Assembly (NCBI RefSeq): GCF_031461075.1
Contig: NZ_JAVKPK010000008.1
Span: 7,448-71,447, forward strand
Direction: 5' to 3'
Length of the DNA stretch: 64,000 bases
From: Methanosarcina baikalica
GTDB lineage: Archaea; Halobacteriota; Methanosarcinia; Methanosarcinales; Methanosarcinaceae
Shown: positions 51,843-61,401 of the stretch, one piece after another
Layout of the letters: the number at the start of each line of letters is the position of its first letter
How positions within the stretch are numbered: the stretch's first letter is position 1
Notes under the pieces: generated by a model
Databases searched by the model: none
What the model was told of the DNA's origin: nothing
Seen by the model: only the letters and a program-made list of their open reading frames with translations
Translations under genes and position numbers: made by a program

Positions 51843-52799
51843 TTGAAACTCCTAGTTACGGGTGGCTGTGGCTTTATCGGAAGCAATTTTATCCTTCATA
51901 TAATGAAAAAATATCCAGATTATAAAATAGTTAACCTGGATAAACTCACTTATGCAGGAAATCCGGACAACCTCAAAGAGATTGAAAACAACCCAAACTA
52001 TTCTTTTGTAAAGGGGGATATTTGCGACCCCTCTTTAGTACATAAAGTTATGAACAATGTGGATCATGTAGTTCATTTTGCAGCGGAAAGCCACGTAGAT
52101 CGTTCAATTGAAGACGGATCTGTTTTTGTAAAAACCAATGTTCTGGGTACTCATACACTTCTTCAAAGTGCACTGGAATGCAAAATCAAAAGGTTCATTC
52201 ATATTTCTACCGATGAAGTGTACGGAAGCATAGAATCGGGCTCATTCAAAGAGACAGATATTCTAACCCCTTCAAGCCCCTATTCTTCAAGCAAGGCCGG
52301 GTCTGACCTGCTCGCCCAATCATATTACATAACCTACGGACTCCCTGTTATTATCACAAGATGCACCAACAACTTCGGTCCCTATCAATACCCCGAAAAA
52401 CTTATACCTCTTTTTACCACAAACCTCCTTGAGAACAGGAAGGTTCCTATCTACGGCACCGGTACGAACATACGCGATTGGATCTACGTACTCGACCACT
52501 GCAAAGCCGTAGATTTCATCCTCCACTCCGGCATTGACGGCGAGATTTATAATGTGGGCGGAGGGAATGAAAAAACCAATATTGAAATTACACGTAAAAT
52601 CCTCGAATTACTTGGAAAAGACGAGTCTATGATAGAGTACGTAAAAGACCGCCAAGGCCACGATTTCAGGTATTCTCTGGACTGCTCCAAATTAAAGGAA
52701 TTCGGCTGGGAGCCGGAATATTCATTCGAGGAAGCTCTTGAGGAAACCGTAAAATGGTATATTGAGAACAAACGGTGGTGGGAGAAATTAAAACACTGA
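51843..52799 (+). CDS. rmlB: dTDP-glucose 4,6-dehydratase
   Basis: 318 residues, short-chain dehydrogenase fold; second step of dTDP-L-rhamnose synthesis. NAD-binding GGCGFIGSNFILHIMKKYP, substrate motif AAESHVDRSIEDG, catalytic STDEVYGS (T-D-E), YSSSKAGSDLLAQSYY (Y-x3-K) and RCTNNFGPYQYPEKLIPLF are all intact. Start is TTG at 51843. Its 3' end overlaps the beginning of rmlD. Confidence 0.95.
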   Translation: MKLLVTGGCGFIGSNFILHIMKKYPDYKIVNLDKLTYAGNPDNLKEIENNPNYSFVKGDICDPSLVHKVMNNVDHVVHFAAESHVDRSIEDGSVFVKTNVLGTHTLLQSALECKIKRFIHISTDEVYGSIESGSFKETDILTPSSPYSSSKAGSDLLAQSYYITYGLPVIITRCTNNFGPYQYPEKLIPLFTTNLLENRKVPIYGTGTNIRDWIYVLDHCKAVDFILHSGIDGEIYNVGGGNEKTNIEITRKILELLGKDESMIEYVKDRQGHDFRYSLDCSKLKEFGWEPEYSFEEALEETVKWYIENKRWWEKLKH

Positions 52800-53584
52800 T
52801 CCTTGGGGCAGGGGGAATGCTGGGAAAGGAACTTTGTAAGGTCTTTCCCGATGCTATAAAATTTACACGCTCAGAGCTTGACATCACCGATGAAGCGGAG
52901 GTTCGCTTAACAATCGAAAAAATAAAGCCAGATGTTGTGATTAACGCTGCAGCGTATACCAATGTGGACGGATGTGAAGACAATAAGGAACTTGCATTTA
53001 AGATCAACGGCAGAGCTCTTGAATACATTTCAAGGGGCTGTTCAAATGCAGGAGCAACCCTTGTGCATTACAGTACTGATTATGTTTTCGATGGCTCAAG
53101 AAAAGAATATTTTGAATCCGACGAAACGAATCCTATGAATGTCTATGGCCAGTCGAAGCTTCTGGGAGAAAAAAATATAATTGAGAACATGAAAGATTAC
53201 CGGATAATAAGGACTTCCTGGCTCTTTGGCCTGCAAGGCAAAAACTTTGTTGAAACAATGCTCAGGTTGTCTGAAGAGATGGATACTGTAAGAGTAGTAA
53301 ATGACCAGTTCGGAAAGCCAACTTATGCTGCAGACCTTGCCCTTAAAACCGATGAAATCATCAAACTCCCACCCGGAATTTACCATATCACAAACGAAGG
53401 TACATGTTCCTGGTATGAATTTGCAGAGGCAATAATAGGAAATGTTGCCCCCTGTTCAACGGATGAATTCCCAAGAAAGGCAAAACGCCCTAAATATTCG
53501 GTTCTTGTTAACACCAAAACAGAACCCATGAGGCACTGGAAAGAAGCCCTTAAAGCATATCTGAAGGAGAGATCAACAACATGA
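52775..53584 (+). CDS. rmlD: dTDP-4-dehydrorhamnose reductase
   Basis: 269 residues from GTG 52775, last step of dTDP-L-rhamnose synthesis. LILGAGGMLGKELCKVFPDA is the NAD(P)-binding motif, INAAAYTNVDGCEDNKELAF and STDYVFDGSRKEYFESDETN follow, and YGQSKLLGEK carries the catalytic Y-x3-K. The start is uncertain: an in-frame ATT at 52787, six bases after GGTG, would give M-KTLILGAGG, the exact usual family N-terminus. Overlaps rmlB by 25 bases and rmlA by 4. Confidence 0.93.
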   Translation: MVGEIKTLILGAGGMLGKELCKVFPDAIKFTRSELDITDEAEVRLTIEKIKPDVVINAAAYTNVDGCEDNKELAFKINGRALEYISRGCSNAGATLVHYSTDYVFDGSRKEYFESDETNPMNVYGQSKLLGEKNIIENMKDYRIIRTSWLFGLQGKNFVETMLRLSEEMDTVRVVNDQFGKPTYAADLALKTDEIIKLPPGIYHITNEGTCSWYEFAEAIIGNVAPCSTDEFPRKAKRPKYSVLVNTKTEPMRHWKEALKAYLKERSTT

Positions 53585-54300
53585 AAGGAGTTATTCTAGC
53601 AGGTGGGACAGGCAGTCGGCTCTACCCCCTGACCAAAGTGACGAACAAGCATCTTTTACCCGTCTATGACAAGCCAATGATTTATTACCCATTGAAGACC
53701 CTCATCAGTGCCGGAATCAAAGATATAATGATCGTTTCAGGTAGGGGTCATGCCGGGCATTTCCTTGAACTTTTGGGGTCGGGCTCGAAATTTGGGGTTC
53801 ACTTTACCTTCGAAATCCAGGAAGAAGCCGGAGGGATCGCTCAGGCCCTTTCCTTTGCAGAAGATTTTGTAGATGGGGACAATGTAACAGTTATCCTGGG
53901 AGATAATATTTTTCAGGATAATATCAAAGAAGATGTCTCGGCTTTCTCGAGTGGCGCAAAGATTCTCCTAAAAGAGGTCACCGACGCCCACAGGTTTGGG
54001 GTTGCAGAGCTGGACGGAAACAGGGTAATTGGTATCGAAGAAAAACCTAAAAACCCGAAGAGCAATTTTGCAGTTACAGGATTATATATATACGATTGTG
54101 AAGTTTTCAATGCCATAAAGACCCTCAGGCCTTCGGGAAGAGGTGAACTTGAGATTACGGATGTGAACAATTATTATATAAATAAGGACACGATGGGATA
54201 CAGAATTCTTGATGGATTCTGGAGCGATGCCGGTACTTTTGAGTCCCTATTCCGGGCAAGTGAACTGGTTAGAAACCTGCATACAATCACGGAAAAATGA
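53581..54300 (+). CDS. rmlA: glucose-1-phosphate thymidylyltransferase (short form)
   Basis: 239 residues. First step of dTDP-L-rhamnose synthesis: joins glucose-1-phosphate and dTTP. The signature LAGGTGSRLYPLTKVTNKHL (6-25), the YDKPMIYYPL segment, EIQEEAGGIAQALSFA, LGDNIFQD with metal aspartate and GIEEKPKNPKSN are intact. It lacks the C-terminal helices of the 290-residue bacterial RmlA, as is common in archaea. ATGA overlap with rmlD, and its own stop overlaps the start of the permease gene. Confidence 0.94.
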   Translation: MKGVILAGGTGSRLYPLTKVTNKHLLPVYDKPMIYYPLKTLISAGIKDIMIVSGRGHAGHFLELLGSGSKFGVHFTFEIQEEAGGIAQALSFAEDFVDGDNVTVILGDNIFQDNIKEDVSAFSSGAKILLKEVTDAHRFGVAELDGNRVIGIEEKPKNPKSNFAVTGLYIYDCEVFNAIKTLRPSGRGELEITDVNNYYINKDTMGYRILDGFWSDAGTFESLFRASELVRNLHTITEK

Positions 54301-55064
54301 GTATGTACCTATTTGAATATAGTGAATTAATCAAGAATCTAGTGATAAGCGATCTTAAAGTTAAGTACCAGAGTTCTGCTCTCGGTTTTGCCTGGTCGAT
54401 GTTAAACCCATTGCTTATGATGCTGGTTTTATACCTGGTATTTAGCAATCTTTTCAAGATTGAACAGGAACACTTCGATCTTTACCTTTTAATTGGGATC
54501 ATAGCCTGGCGTTTTCTGGCAAATGGAACTATGACCGCTATGACCTCGATCGTCGGGAAACCTAGCCTTGTAACTAAAATCTACATTCCACGCGAAGTTC
54601 TCACTTTCAGCATGGCAATGTCGGCTTTTATAAGTTCGATTCTGGAATTCGCAGTATTGATTCCATTATTGTTAATATTGGGAGCTTCACTTTCACTTGC
54701 AATCCTGTTGTTCCCTTTAATTCATGTATTATATTTCTTAATAGTATATGGAATCAGTCTTGCGCTTTCATCTCTGTATGTATATTTTCGGGACTTGAAC
54801 CAGATATGGGACATAGTCCTCCAGGTAGGTTTTTATGCTGCTCCTGTTATATACCCTCTATCTACTGTACCTGAAAAATATATGTTTTATTACATGCTGA
54901 GTCCGATTACTCGATTAATGATGATGTATAGGGACGTATTGTTGTACGGTACTGTTCCAAATATATCTGATTTCATATTTGTTGCCGGATTCGGGTTGAT
55001 CTGTTTAGCATTTGGATCCATGATGTTCAGGAAATTATCCCCCAGATTCGCAGAGGAGGTGTAA
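54297..55064 (+). CDS. ABC-2 type polysaccharide export permease (Wzm-like)
   Basis: 255 residues with six transmembrane segments. The N-terminal LVISDLKVKYQSSALGFAWS (about 13-32) and the following LNPLLMMLVLYLVFS are diagnostic of O-antigen/teichoic-acid-type exporter permeases. It forms the membrane channel with the ATPase encoded next, passing a lipid-linked glycan to the cell surface. ATGA overlap with rmlA shows coupling of sugar supply and export. Confidence 0.92.
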   Translation: MSMYLFEYSELIKNLVISDLKVKYQSSALGFAWSMLNPLLMMLVLYLVFSNLFKIEQEHFDLYLLIGIIAWRFLANGTMTAMTSIVGKPSLVTKIYIPREVLTFSMAMSAFISSILEFAVLIPLLLILGASLSLAILLFPLIHVLYFLIVYGISLALSSLYVYFRDLNQIWDIVLQVGFYAAPVIYPLSTVPEKYMFYYMLSPITRLMMMYRDVLLYGTVPNISDFIFVAGFGLICLAFGSMMFRKLSPRFAEEV

Positions 55065-55067
55065 AGC

Positions 55068-56342
55068 ATGTTCAAAACCGACAACAATGGCAGATCTGAA
55101 TCTGAAAAGCCATGTGCAATAGAAGTTAATGGTGTGTCCAAATGCTTCAGAATTCCTCACGAAAAAAGAGTTACAGTATATGATAACATAATCGGAAAAA
55201 TCACAGGCAAATCATACACTTACGAAGTTTTCGAAGCTTTAAATGATGTCACTTTTAGCGTAAAAGAAGGGGAAACCTTCGGAATTATCGGGGAAAATGG
55301 ATCCGGAAAAAGTACGATTCTTAAAATTATTTCAAAAGTCTTTGTGGCAGATACAGGTTCTGTTAAGGTAAAAGGAAAAATAGCACCTTTTCTGGAATTG
55401 GGTGTTGGGTTTCAACCAGAACTCACAGCCGTTGAAAATGTATATCTTTACGGCGCAATAATGGGCATGAACCGCGCAGAAATGGATGCTAAACTTGATT
55501 CAATTTTTGAATTTGCAGAATTGGATAGATTCAGGGATACAAAATTAAAAAATTATTCTTCGGGAATGTATGCGAGATTGGCTTTTGCAACAGCAATATC
55601 TGTTGATCCAGATGTTCTTTTGCTTGATGAAGTTCTAGCAGTTGGAGATCAAGCTTTTCAAGCGAAATGCCGCTACAAGATAAATGAGTACAAACGAAAT
55701 GGAAAAACGATTGTCTTTGTATCCCATTCGATAGAAGCGGTCAAAGAAATATGTGATAATTGTTTGATGCTCAGCAATGGAAATGTGGTATCAATCGGAC
55801 CCACCGAAAATGTCATAAGTGACTATCTGAATGCTGTAAATAAAAAAGAAGTCGAGAGGCTATTGAACCAGTACGAAAACACGAAAGATGCTATTGAAAA
55901 AGATAATGTGGACCCTTCAATTAACTGGGGTTCAAAGGAAGCAAAGATTGTAGATATTAAGTTTTTTAACAACCATAGTGAATCTTATATCTTTCAAACC
56001 GGACAGAAATTTATTGCAAGGATTAAGTATAAAACCAATCAACGAATTGAGAAACCGGTTTTTGGAGTCGCCATATATAAAGACAACGTTCACATTACAG
56101 GCCCGAATACCAAACTTTGTAAAATGGATATTGATTTTATAGACGGTGAAGGTGAAATTGATTTTATAGTTGACAAATTACCTTTATTAGACGGGCCCTA
56201 TAAATTCTCTGCAGCTATATATGACGATTCATGCCAGCACCCGTATGACCATCAGCATTGTGCACATGGATTCGAAATAAAAAATCTATCCGCTAAAAAC
56301 TATGGGTTATTCGATATACAGGGGCAGTGGCTTTCAAAATGA
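55068..56342 (+). CDS. ABC transporter ATPase of polysaccharide export with C-terminal carbohydrate-binding domain (Wzt-like)
   Basis: 424 residues. The ATPase domain (about 20-250) has Walker A GIIGENGSGKSTILKIIS, a YSSGMYARLAFATAISVDPD signature and Walker B VLLLDEVLAVGDQAF. The C-terminal 150 residues (about 280-424) form a Wzt-C-type beta-sandwich (KIVDIKFFNNHSES, KFIARIKYKTNQRIEKPVFG), which in bacteria recognises the finished, capped end of the glycan. GGAGGTGTAAAGC precedes the ATG. ATGA overlap with the downstream WsaE-like gene. Confidence 0.93.
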   Translation: MFKTDNNGRSESEKPCAIEVNGVSKCFRIPHEKRVTVYDNIIGKITGKSYTYEVFEALNDVTFSVKEGETFGIIGENGSGKSTILKIISKVFVADTGSVKVKGKIAPFLELGVGFQPELTAVENVYLYGAIMGMNRAEMDAKLDSIFEFAELDRFRDTKLKNYSSGMYARLAFATAISVDPDVLLLDEVLAVGDQAFQAKCRYKINEYKRNGKTIVFVSHSIEAVKEICDNCLMLSNGNVVSIGPTENVISDYLNAVNKKEVERLLNQYENTKDAIEKDNVDPSINWGSKEAKIVDIKFFNNHSESYIFQTGQKFIARIKYKTNQRIEKPVFGVAIYKDNVHITGPNTKLCKMDIDFIDGEGEIDFIVDKLPLLDGPYKFSAAIYDDSCQHPYDHQHCAHGFEIKNLSAKNYGLFDIQGQWLSK

Positions 56343-59300
56343 ATTCTGACTTTGACTTGATGGACCTTCCGTTTGATCAATATACAAGAAACTACATTAT
56401 AAAAAAAATAATAGACTCCATCCGAGATAATTGTAATAACTCCTTTAAGATACTGGATGCTGGTGGTAGGAATGGAAATTTATCTTCTTTTTTACATGAC
56501 GATGAAATACACATAATTGACATAAGACCAGGTACTGAAAGCAACTACGTAATCGGAGATGTTACAAAAGCTCCTTATAAGGATAGCTCTTTTGATATTG
56601 TAGTTTCTTCCGATGTATACGAACATGTGCCAGCAAGTGAAAGAGAATATTTTTTATCAGAATTACTTCGAGTCAGCAAAAATTTTGTGATTCTTGGAGC
56701 TCCTTTTGATTCAAAAGATGTTAAAGACGCCGAAATGAAAGCGTGCAATTATTTTAAAAAAATAACTGGAGAACCACATCCCTGGCTCCTAGAGCATATT
56801 GAAAATGGATTACCTTCCAATGAGAAATTAGAAAATTTCTTGGAAGACAACGATTTTAGTTATTTAACGATTAAAACAAACAATATTTCAAACTGGTTTT
56901 TGATGCAGCTTTTGATTTTTTATACTTCAAAATATACAAATTTCATGGAAAATGTAAACAAAGTACATAGATATTATAATGAGAATTTTTTAGATCTTGG
57001 GGACCTGTTAGAACCTTCATATAGAACTATATACCTGATCAGTAAAAATTTGGAGTTTCCTGAACTTGATTTGAAGTATAAACGTGATAAAGACCTTTCA
57101 AAATATCGTACATTAGAGAGGTTAATTTTTGAAATTATTGAAGATTCGATATCCAAATCCACTAATTTAACTGCTGAACTCAGCAAAGAAATCCAGAACA
57201 AAGACTCGTATATACAGGGACTGAACAATTTTATTAATGAATTTAAACAAGAAATCCAGAACAAAGACTCGTATATACAGGGACTGGATAATAATATTAA
57301 TGAATTTAAACAAGAAATCCAGAACAAAGACTCGTATATACAACAGGTAAGTACCTCTGTGGAAGAACTTAGAAAAGAAATTCAATACAAAGATGATTTA
57401 ATTCAATACAAAGATGATTTAATTCAATACAAAGATGATTTAATTATTCAAAATAGAAAAGAACTAAATGACATCTATGAAACTGTTCCCTGGAAAATTT
57501 ATACGAAATGTCAAAGAGTAGTAAATGTATTATTCCCACCCAATACAAAAAGAAGACAGACATTTGATATTGGAGTCCTTGGAATTCAGATGCTTAATAA
57601 ACAAGGTCCCGGAGAATTCTTCCATCAGATAAAATGTCGACTCGATAAAAAACATCGAAAATATTCTGTCCCTGTTATTGAGACAGATTTTATCTCGTCT
57701 GATATTACGAATTCACCTAAAGTTGCTTTGCCTCTTCTAGAAACTTTAAAGGGAAAATTCACTTTCCCCACTAATAACTTAAATGAGCTTAAATTCTTTA
57801 CAGCCACCTATAAAAGAATAAATTCAGACCTTGAACTTCATATAATAAACGATTCCATGAAAATTATAAGGAAGTCAAAGGTAAAAGGATACGAAGTTCT
57901 GGATAATGACTATACCTCTTTCAAATTTAAACCAATAAAATATAGCGGAGGGAAGGTATTTTCATTTGAATTGGTGTCAAAAGGTGACCCCTCTGCAGCA
58001 ATATGGTATAATGATTCTGGAGACTTGCAAGAATTAGTACTATTTTATGGCGATAAAACATTAAATGGAAATATTGGTTTTCAGGCATGCTCTAATCTTG
58101 AGATAGAAGAGGAATATGATCTCTGGATACTAAAGAACAATTTAACTATCTCAAAACAAGAGCAACATAAAGTAAAAATAAAAGAATTTGTTTTTAAACC
58201 TAAAATCAGCTTAATAATGCCAGTTTATAATGTAGATAAAGTTTGGCTCGAAAAGGCTATCGATTCAGTTAGAAACCAGTTATATGAAAACTGGGAATTA
58301 TGTATAGCAGACGATGCTTCCACAAAAGAGCATATCAAACCTACTTTAGAAAAATATTTAAAAGAAGATGACCGAATTAAAATAAAATATTTAAGCAATA
58401 ATCTGGGCATTTCGGGAGCATCAAATGAAGCCATATCCTTAGCTACTGGTGAATTTATAGGACTGCTTGATAACGATGATGAATTAAGCATTGATGCCCT
58501 CTACGAAGTTGTAAAATTGCTGAATAAAAAACCTAAAACAGATCTGGTATATAGTGATGAAGACAAAATCACTATGGAAGGAAAACGTTGCAATCCTTTT
58601 TTTAAACCGGATTGGTCTCCAGATTTACTCTTGACAGTGAATTATATTTGTCATTTTACTGTGATAAGAACGAAATTGGTAGAAGAAGTAGGCAGATTTA
58701 AAATTGGTTTTGAGGGAAGTCAGGATTACGACTTATTCCTAAGAGTCACAGAGAAAACTAATAATATTGAACACATACAAAAAATATTGTATCACTGGCG
58801 AATGATACCAAGTTCAACTGCCTCAAATATCAACGTCAAAGACAACGCACACACGAATGGGGTAAAGGCATTACAAAATCACTTAATACGCCAAAATATA
58901 GAAGGAAATGTAGCAAATAGTCTGAATAGAACTAATTATAGAATAGAATATGTAATTAAAGAAAACTCTTTAGTTTCAATTATAATTCCTTTTAAAGACA
59001 AGGTAGATTATTTAAAGAGATGTATTAACAGTATTACAAAATATACAAAAGAAACCAGATATGAAATTCTATTAGTATCAAATAATAGCAAAGAAAAAGA
59101 AACTTTTGAGTATCTGGACTCTTTAAAAAAACATCAGCATATAAAGATAATAAAATATGATTATCCTTTTAACTTCGCTGCCATTAACAACTTTGCTGCA
59201 AAAAAATCCAGTGGTAGCTATCTTTTGTTTTTAAATAATGACACTGAAGTCATAACCGAGAATTGGCTCCATTATCTATTAATGAATGCCCAACGAAAAG

Positions 59301-59851
59301 AAATCGGTTGTGTTGGTGCTAAACTTCTATATCCCGATGGTACGATTCAGCATGCTGGCGTAGTATTGGGATTGACAGGAATGGCAGGTCATGTTTTTGC
59401 TAGATTACCTGAAAACCAATGGACTAACTTTGGTTTGGACTCGTGGTCTAGAAATTACCTTGCAGTTACTGCAGCATGTTTAATGATCAGCAAAGAAAAA
59501 TTTAATCAAGTCAGAGGTTTCGATGAAAATTTCACAATTTGTGGAAATGATATTGACTTATGCTTAAGGGTTTATAGACAAGGGTATAGGAATCTTTACA
59601 TTCCAAATGTGAGACTATATCATTTTGAATCGATCTCAAGAGGAAAAGAAATCCCAGTTGGAGATTTCCAAGAATCCTGGAAGTCATATAAACATTATTT
59701 AGAAATAGGGGATCCATTCTACAATCCAAACTTAACATTGGAAAATACATCGTGTAGCCTTAATAAGTATTCCAAGCTCAATTTTGAAGTCAATGTTAAA
59801 CAAATTCAAAATGTTTTGTTAGAAATGGGTTGTAAAATTGAAAGAAAATGA
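56339..59851 (+). CDS. methyltransferase-coiled coil-GT2-GT2 fusion protein (WsaE-like)
   Basis: 1170 residues from the ATG at 56339 (ATGA overlap with wzt). Order: a class I SAM methyltransferase (about 15-130, ILDAGGRNGNLSSF, then VVSSDVYEHVP); a helical region; a coiled coil built from DNA repeats (283-368, EIQNKDSYIQGL units); a region of unknown fold (370-610); GT2 domain A (about 620-860, KISLIMPVYNVDKVWLEKAI, LLDNDDELS, SDEDKI); GT2 domain B (about 878-1140, LVSIIIPFKDKVDYLKRC, LFLNNDTEVIT, GAKLLYPDGTIQHAGV). The MT-GT-GT order and position beside rml genes and an ABC exporter match bacterial WsaE, which polymerises a rhamnan and caps it by methylation. AT-rich compared with upstream genes. 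Confidence 0.87.
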   Translation: MNSDFDLMDLPFDQYTRNYIIKKIIDSIRDNCNNSFKILDAGGRNGNLSSFLHDDEIHIIDIRPGTESNYVIGDVTKAPYKDSSFDIVVSSDVYEHVPASEREYFLSELLRVSKNFVILGAPFDSKDVKDAEMKACNYFKKITGEPHPWLLEHIENGLPSNEKLENFLEDNDFSYLTIKTNNISNWFLMQLLIFYTSKYTNFMENVNKVHRYYNENFLDLGDLLEPSYRTIYLISKNLEFPELDLKYKRDKDLSKYRTLERLIFEIIEDSISKSTNLTAELSKEIQNKDSYIQGLNNFINEFKQEIQNKDSYIQGLDNNINEFKQEIQNKDSYIQQVSTSVEELRKEIQYKDDLIQYKDDLIQYKDDLIIQNRKELNDIYETVPWKIYTKCQRVVNVLFPPNTKRRQTFDIGVLGIQMLNKQGPGEFFHQIKCRLDKKHRKYSVPVIETDFISSDITNSPKVALPLLETLKGKFTFPTNNLNELKFFTATYKRINSDLELHIINDSMKIIRKSKVKGYEVLDNDYTSFKFKPIKYSGGKVFSFELVSKGDPSAAIWYNDSGDLQELVLFYGDKTLNGNIGFQACSNLEIEEEYDLWILKNNLTISKQEQHKVKIKEFVFKPKISLIMPVYNVDKVWLEKAIDSVRNQLYENWELCIADDASTKEHIKPTLEKYLKEDDRIKIKYLSNNLGISGASNEAISLATGEFIGLLDNDDELSIDALYEVVKLLNKKPKTDLVYSDEDKITMEGKRCNPFFKPDWSPDLLLTVNYICHFTVIRTKLVEEVGRFKIGFEGSQDYDLFLRVTEKTNNIEHIQKILYHWRMIPSSTASNINVKDNAHTNGVKALQNHLIRQNIEGNVANSLNRTNYRIEYVIKENSLVSIIIPFKDKVDYLKRCINSITKYTKETRYEILLVSNNSKEKETFEYLDSLKKHQHIKIIKYDYPFNFAAINNFAAKKSSGSYLLFLNNDTEVITENWLHYLLMNAQRKEIGCVGAKLLYPDGTIQHAGVVLGLTGMAGHVFARLPENQWTNFGLDSWSRNYLAVTAACLMISKEKFNQVRGFDENFTICGNDIDLCLRVYRQGYRNLYIPNVRLYHFESISRGKEIPVGDFQESWKSYKHYLEIGDPFYNPNLTLENTSCSLNKYSKLNFEVNVKQIQNVLLEMGCKIERK
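57188..57442 (+). repeat. in-frame tandem DNA repeats within the coiled coil (63-bp and 21-bp units)
   Basis: Three 63-bp units start at 57188, 57251 and 57314; the first two are nearly identical throughout and the third only in its first half. They are followed by three 21-bp units (ATTCAATACAAAGATGATTT plus A) at 57380, 57401 and 57422. Both unit lengths are multiples of 21 bases, that is seven residues, the heptad of a coiled coil, so unit gain or loss keeps frame and heptad phase. Confidence 0.92.
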
Positions 59852-59991
59852 GATTAAATCATATCCAATATACTCTCAGGCTTTAAAATTTGAAATTTTT
59901 TTATTCGAAAATAGAGATACTGTAATCTAAGGAATTCCAAAAAATAGCTCTGAAAGGGGTATATATAGAAAAGACCTTGTGTTTTGATAAT

Positions 59992-61299
59992 ATGATAAAT
60001 AAGGCTAGAAAAATATATAACATTTATAAAAGTTCAGGATTAATTGAAGTTCTATATAACATCATTTTGAAAATAAAAGAAGAAGACAACAAAAAGTGTG
60101 CAGAAAGCAATAAATGTGTCGATAGTAGTTTATATTCAATACCTGAAATAACTCCTCTTGTACCAAAAGAAACAGATTTCAAAGGTAAAAGGTTGAACCT
60201 CCTCATACCTTCACTAGAAAAAGAACATATTTTTGGTGGAATCTCTACAGCTTTGAATTTATTTGAATATATGGTCAAAAATTACGAGTTCCAAAGAATT
60301 ATTGTAACAGATAGCAAAGTAGATAATATAGATCTAGAACATTTTAAAGAATATATTATTGACAATAAATCAGATAAGAATTTGGCTAAATTGATTTGTC
60401 CGATGGCCGATCGTTTTGGTAAAAAGTTAGATGTAGGTGAAAGTGATTATTTTGTTGCAACTGGATGGTGGACGGCATATATCCTGCAATCTATTCTCGA
60501 ATGGCAACATAAGACATACGATATAGAACCAGCATTTTACTATATAATCCAGGACTTCGAACCAGGATTTTATCAATGGTCTAGCAGATATTCCCTGGCA
60601 GAAAGTACCTACAAAAGTAAATTTAAAACTAAAGCTATTTTTAATACCAAGATATTATATGATTTTTTTATTGAAAAAGGTTATTCATTTTATCAACAAG
60701 CATATTTTAATCCTCCATTAAACAAGTCTTTGGCTAGCAGGGCATCGTTAGCTTCAAAGCAAATAAGGAACGAACCATTTAAAATATTAGTTTACGGACG
60801 TCCGGGTGTAGGAAGAAATTGTTTTGAGATATGTATTGAAAGTTTACAAAAATTTGCCTCCGAATATGAAAATTTACATAAATGGGAATTTTACTCAGTT
60901 GGAGAAAAACATCAAGATATAATGTTGAGTCCAGATTGTAAATTAATATCTCTAGGAAAACTTTCTTTGGATCAATATCAGAATATCCTTGAAAGTTCTT
61001 CCGTAGGACTCTCTTTAATGGTCTCACCACACCCAAGTTATCCACCGATAGAAATGGCATTTTATGGATTATCTGTTATAACGAACGGATATGAAAATAA
61101 GAACCTATCAAATTTCTTTAGTAACGTGCGTTCTTTGGAGAAACTGACCCCAAATGATATAGTGGAGGCTTTGAATCAGGCTTGTCGTGAGGTAGAGAAA
61201 AAAAACGGAGCACCCTCAGACTGTAAAAATAGTTATTTGGCAGATGAATCGTGGGAAAAAGCTTTTACTTCATTAGAATATATTTTGGAAGATAAATAA
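59992..61299 (+). CDS. rhamnosyltransferase, WsaF-like
   Basis: 435 residues from the ATG at 59992 (a TTG at 59977 would add five). The N-terminal part (about 60-215) carries NLLIPSLEKEHIFGGISTAL and ATGWWTAYILQS, followed by YYIIQDFEPGFYQWSSRYSL, wording I associate with the WsaF family of rhamnosyltransferases. The C-terminal GT-B donor domain has ILVYGRPGVGRNCFEICIES and SLMVSPHPSYPPIEMAFYGL with the nucleotide-sugar acid. 140 bases after the WsaE-like gene, same strand. Likely adds L-rhamnose from dTDP-rhamnose made by rmlABCD. Low GC, like its neighbour. Confidence 0.82.
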   Translation: MINKARKIYNIYKSSGLIEVLYNIILKIKEEDNKKCAESNKCVDSSLYSIPEITPLVPKETDFKGKRLNLLIPSLEKEHIFGGISTALNLFEYMVKNYEFQRIIVTDSKVDNIDLEHFKEYIIDNKSDKNLAKLICPMADRFGKKLDVGESDYFVATGWWTAYILQSILEWQHKTYDIEPAFYYIIQDFEPGFYQWSSRYSLAESTYKSKFKTKAIFNTKILYDFFIEKGYSFYQQAYFNPPLNKSLASRASLASKQIRNEPFKILVYGRPGVGRNCFEICIESLQKFASEYENLHKWEFYSVGEKHQDIMLSPDCKLISLGKLSLDQYQNILESSSVGLSLMVSPHPSYPPIEMAFYGLSVITNGYENKNLSNFFSNVRSLEKLTPNDIVEALNQACREVEKKNGAPSDCKNSYLADESWEKAFTSLEYILEDK

Positions 61300-61401
61300 T
61301 GGCCTAAAAGCTTATAGAAACAGGCTATCTCAAGAATCATGCAATTCTTTAATTGTGCAAAATCTTTAGAAGCCTTAGAGCCTGTCTGAATATTATATCC
61401 C

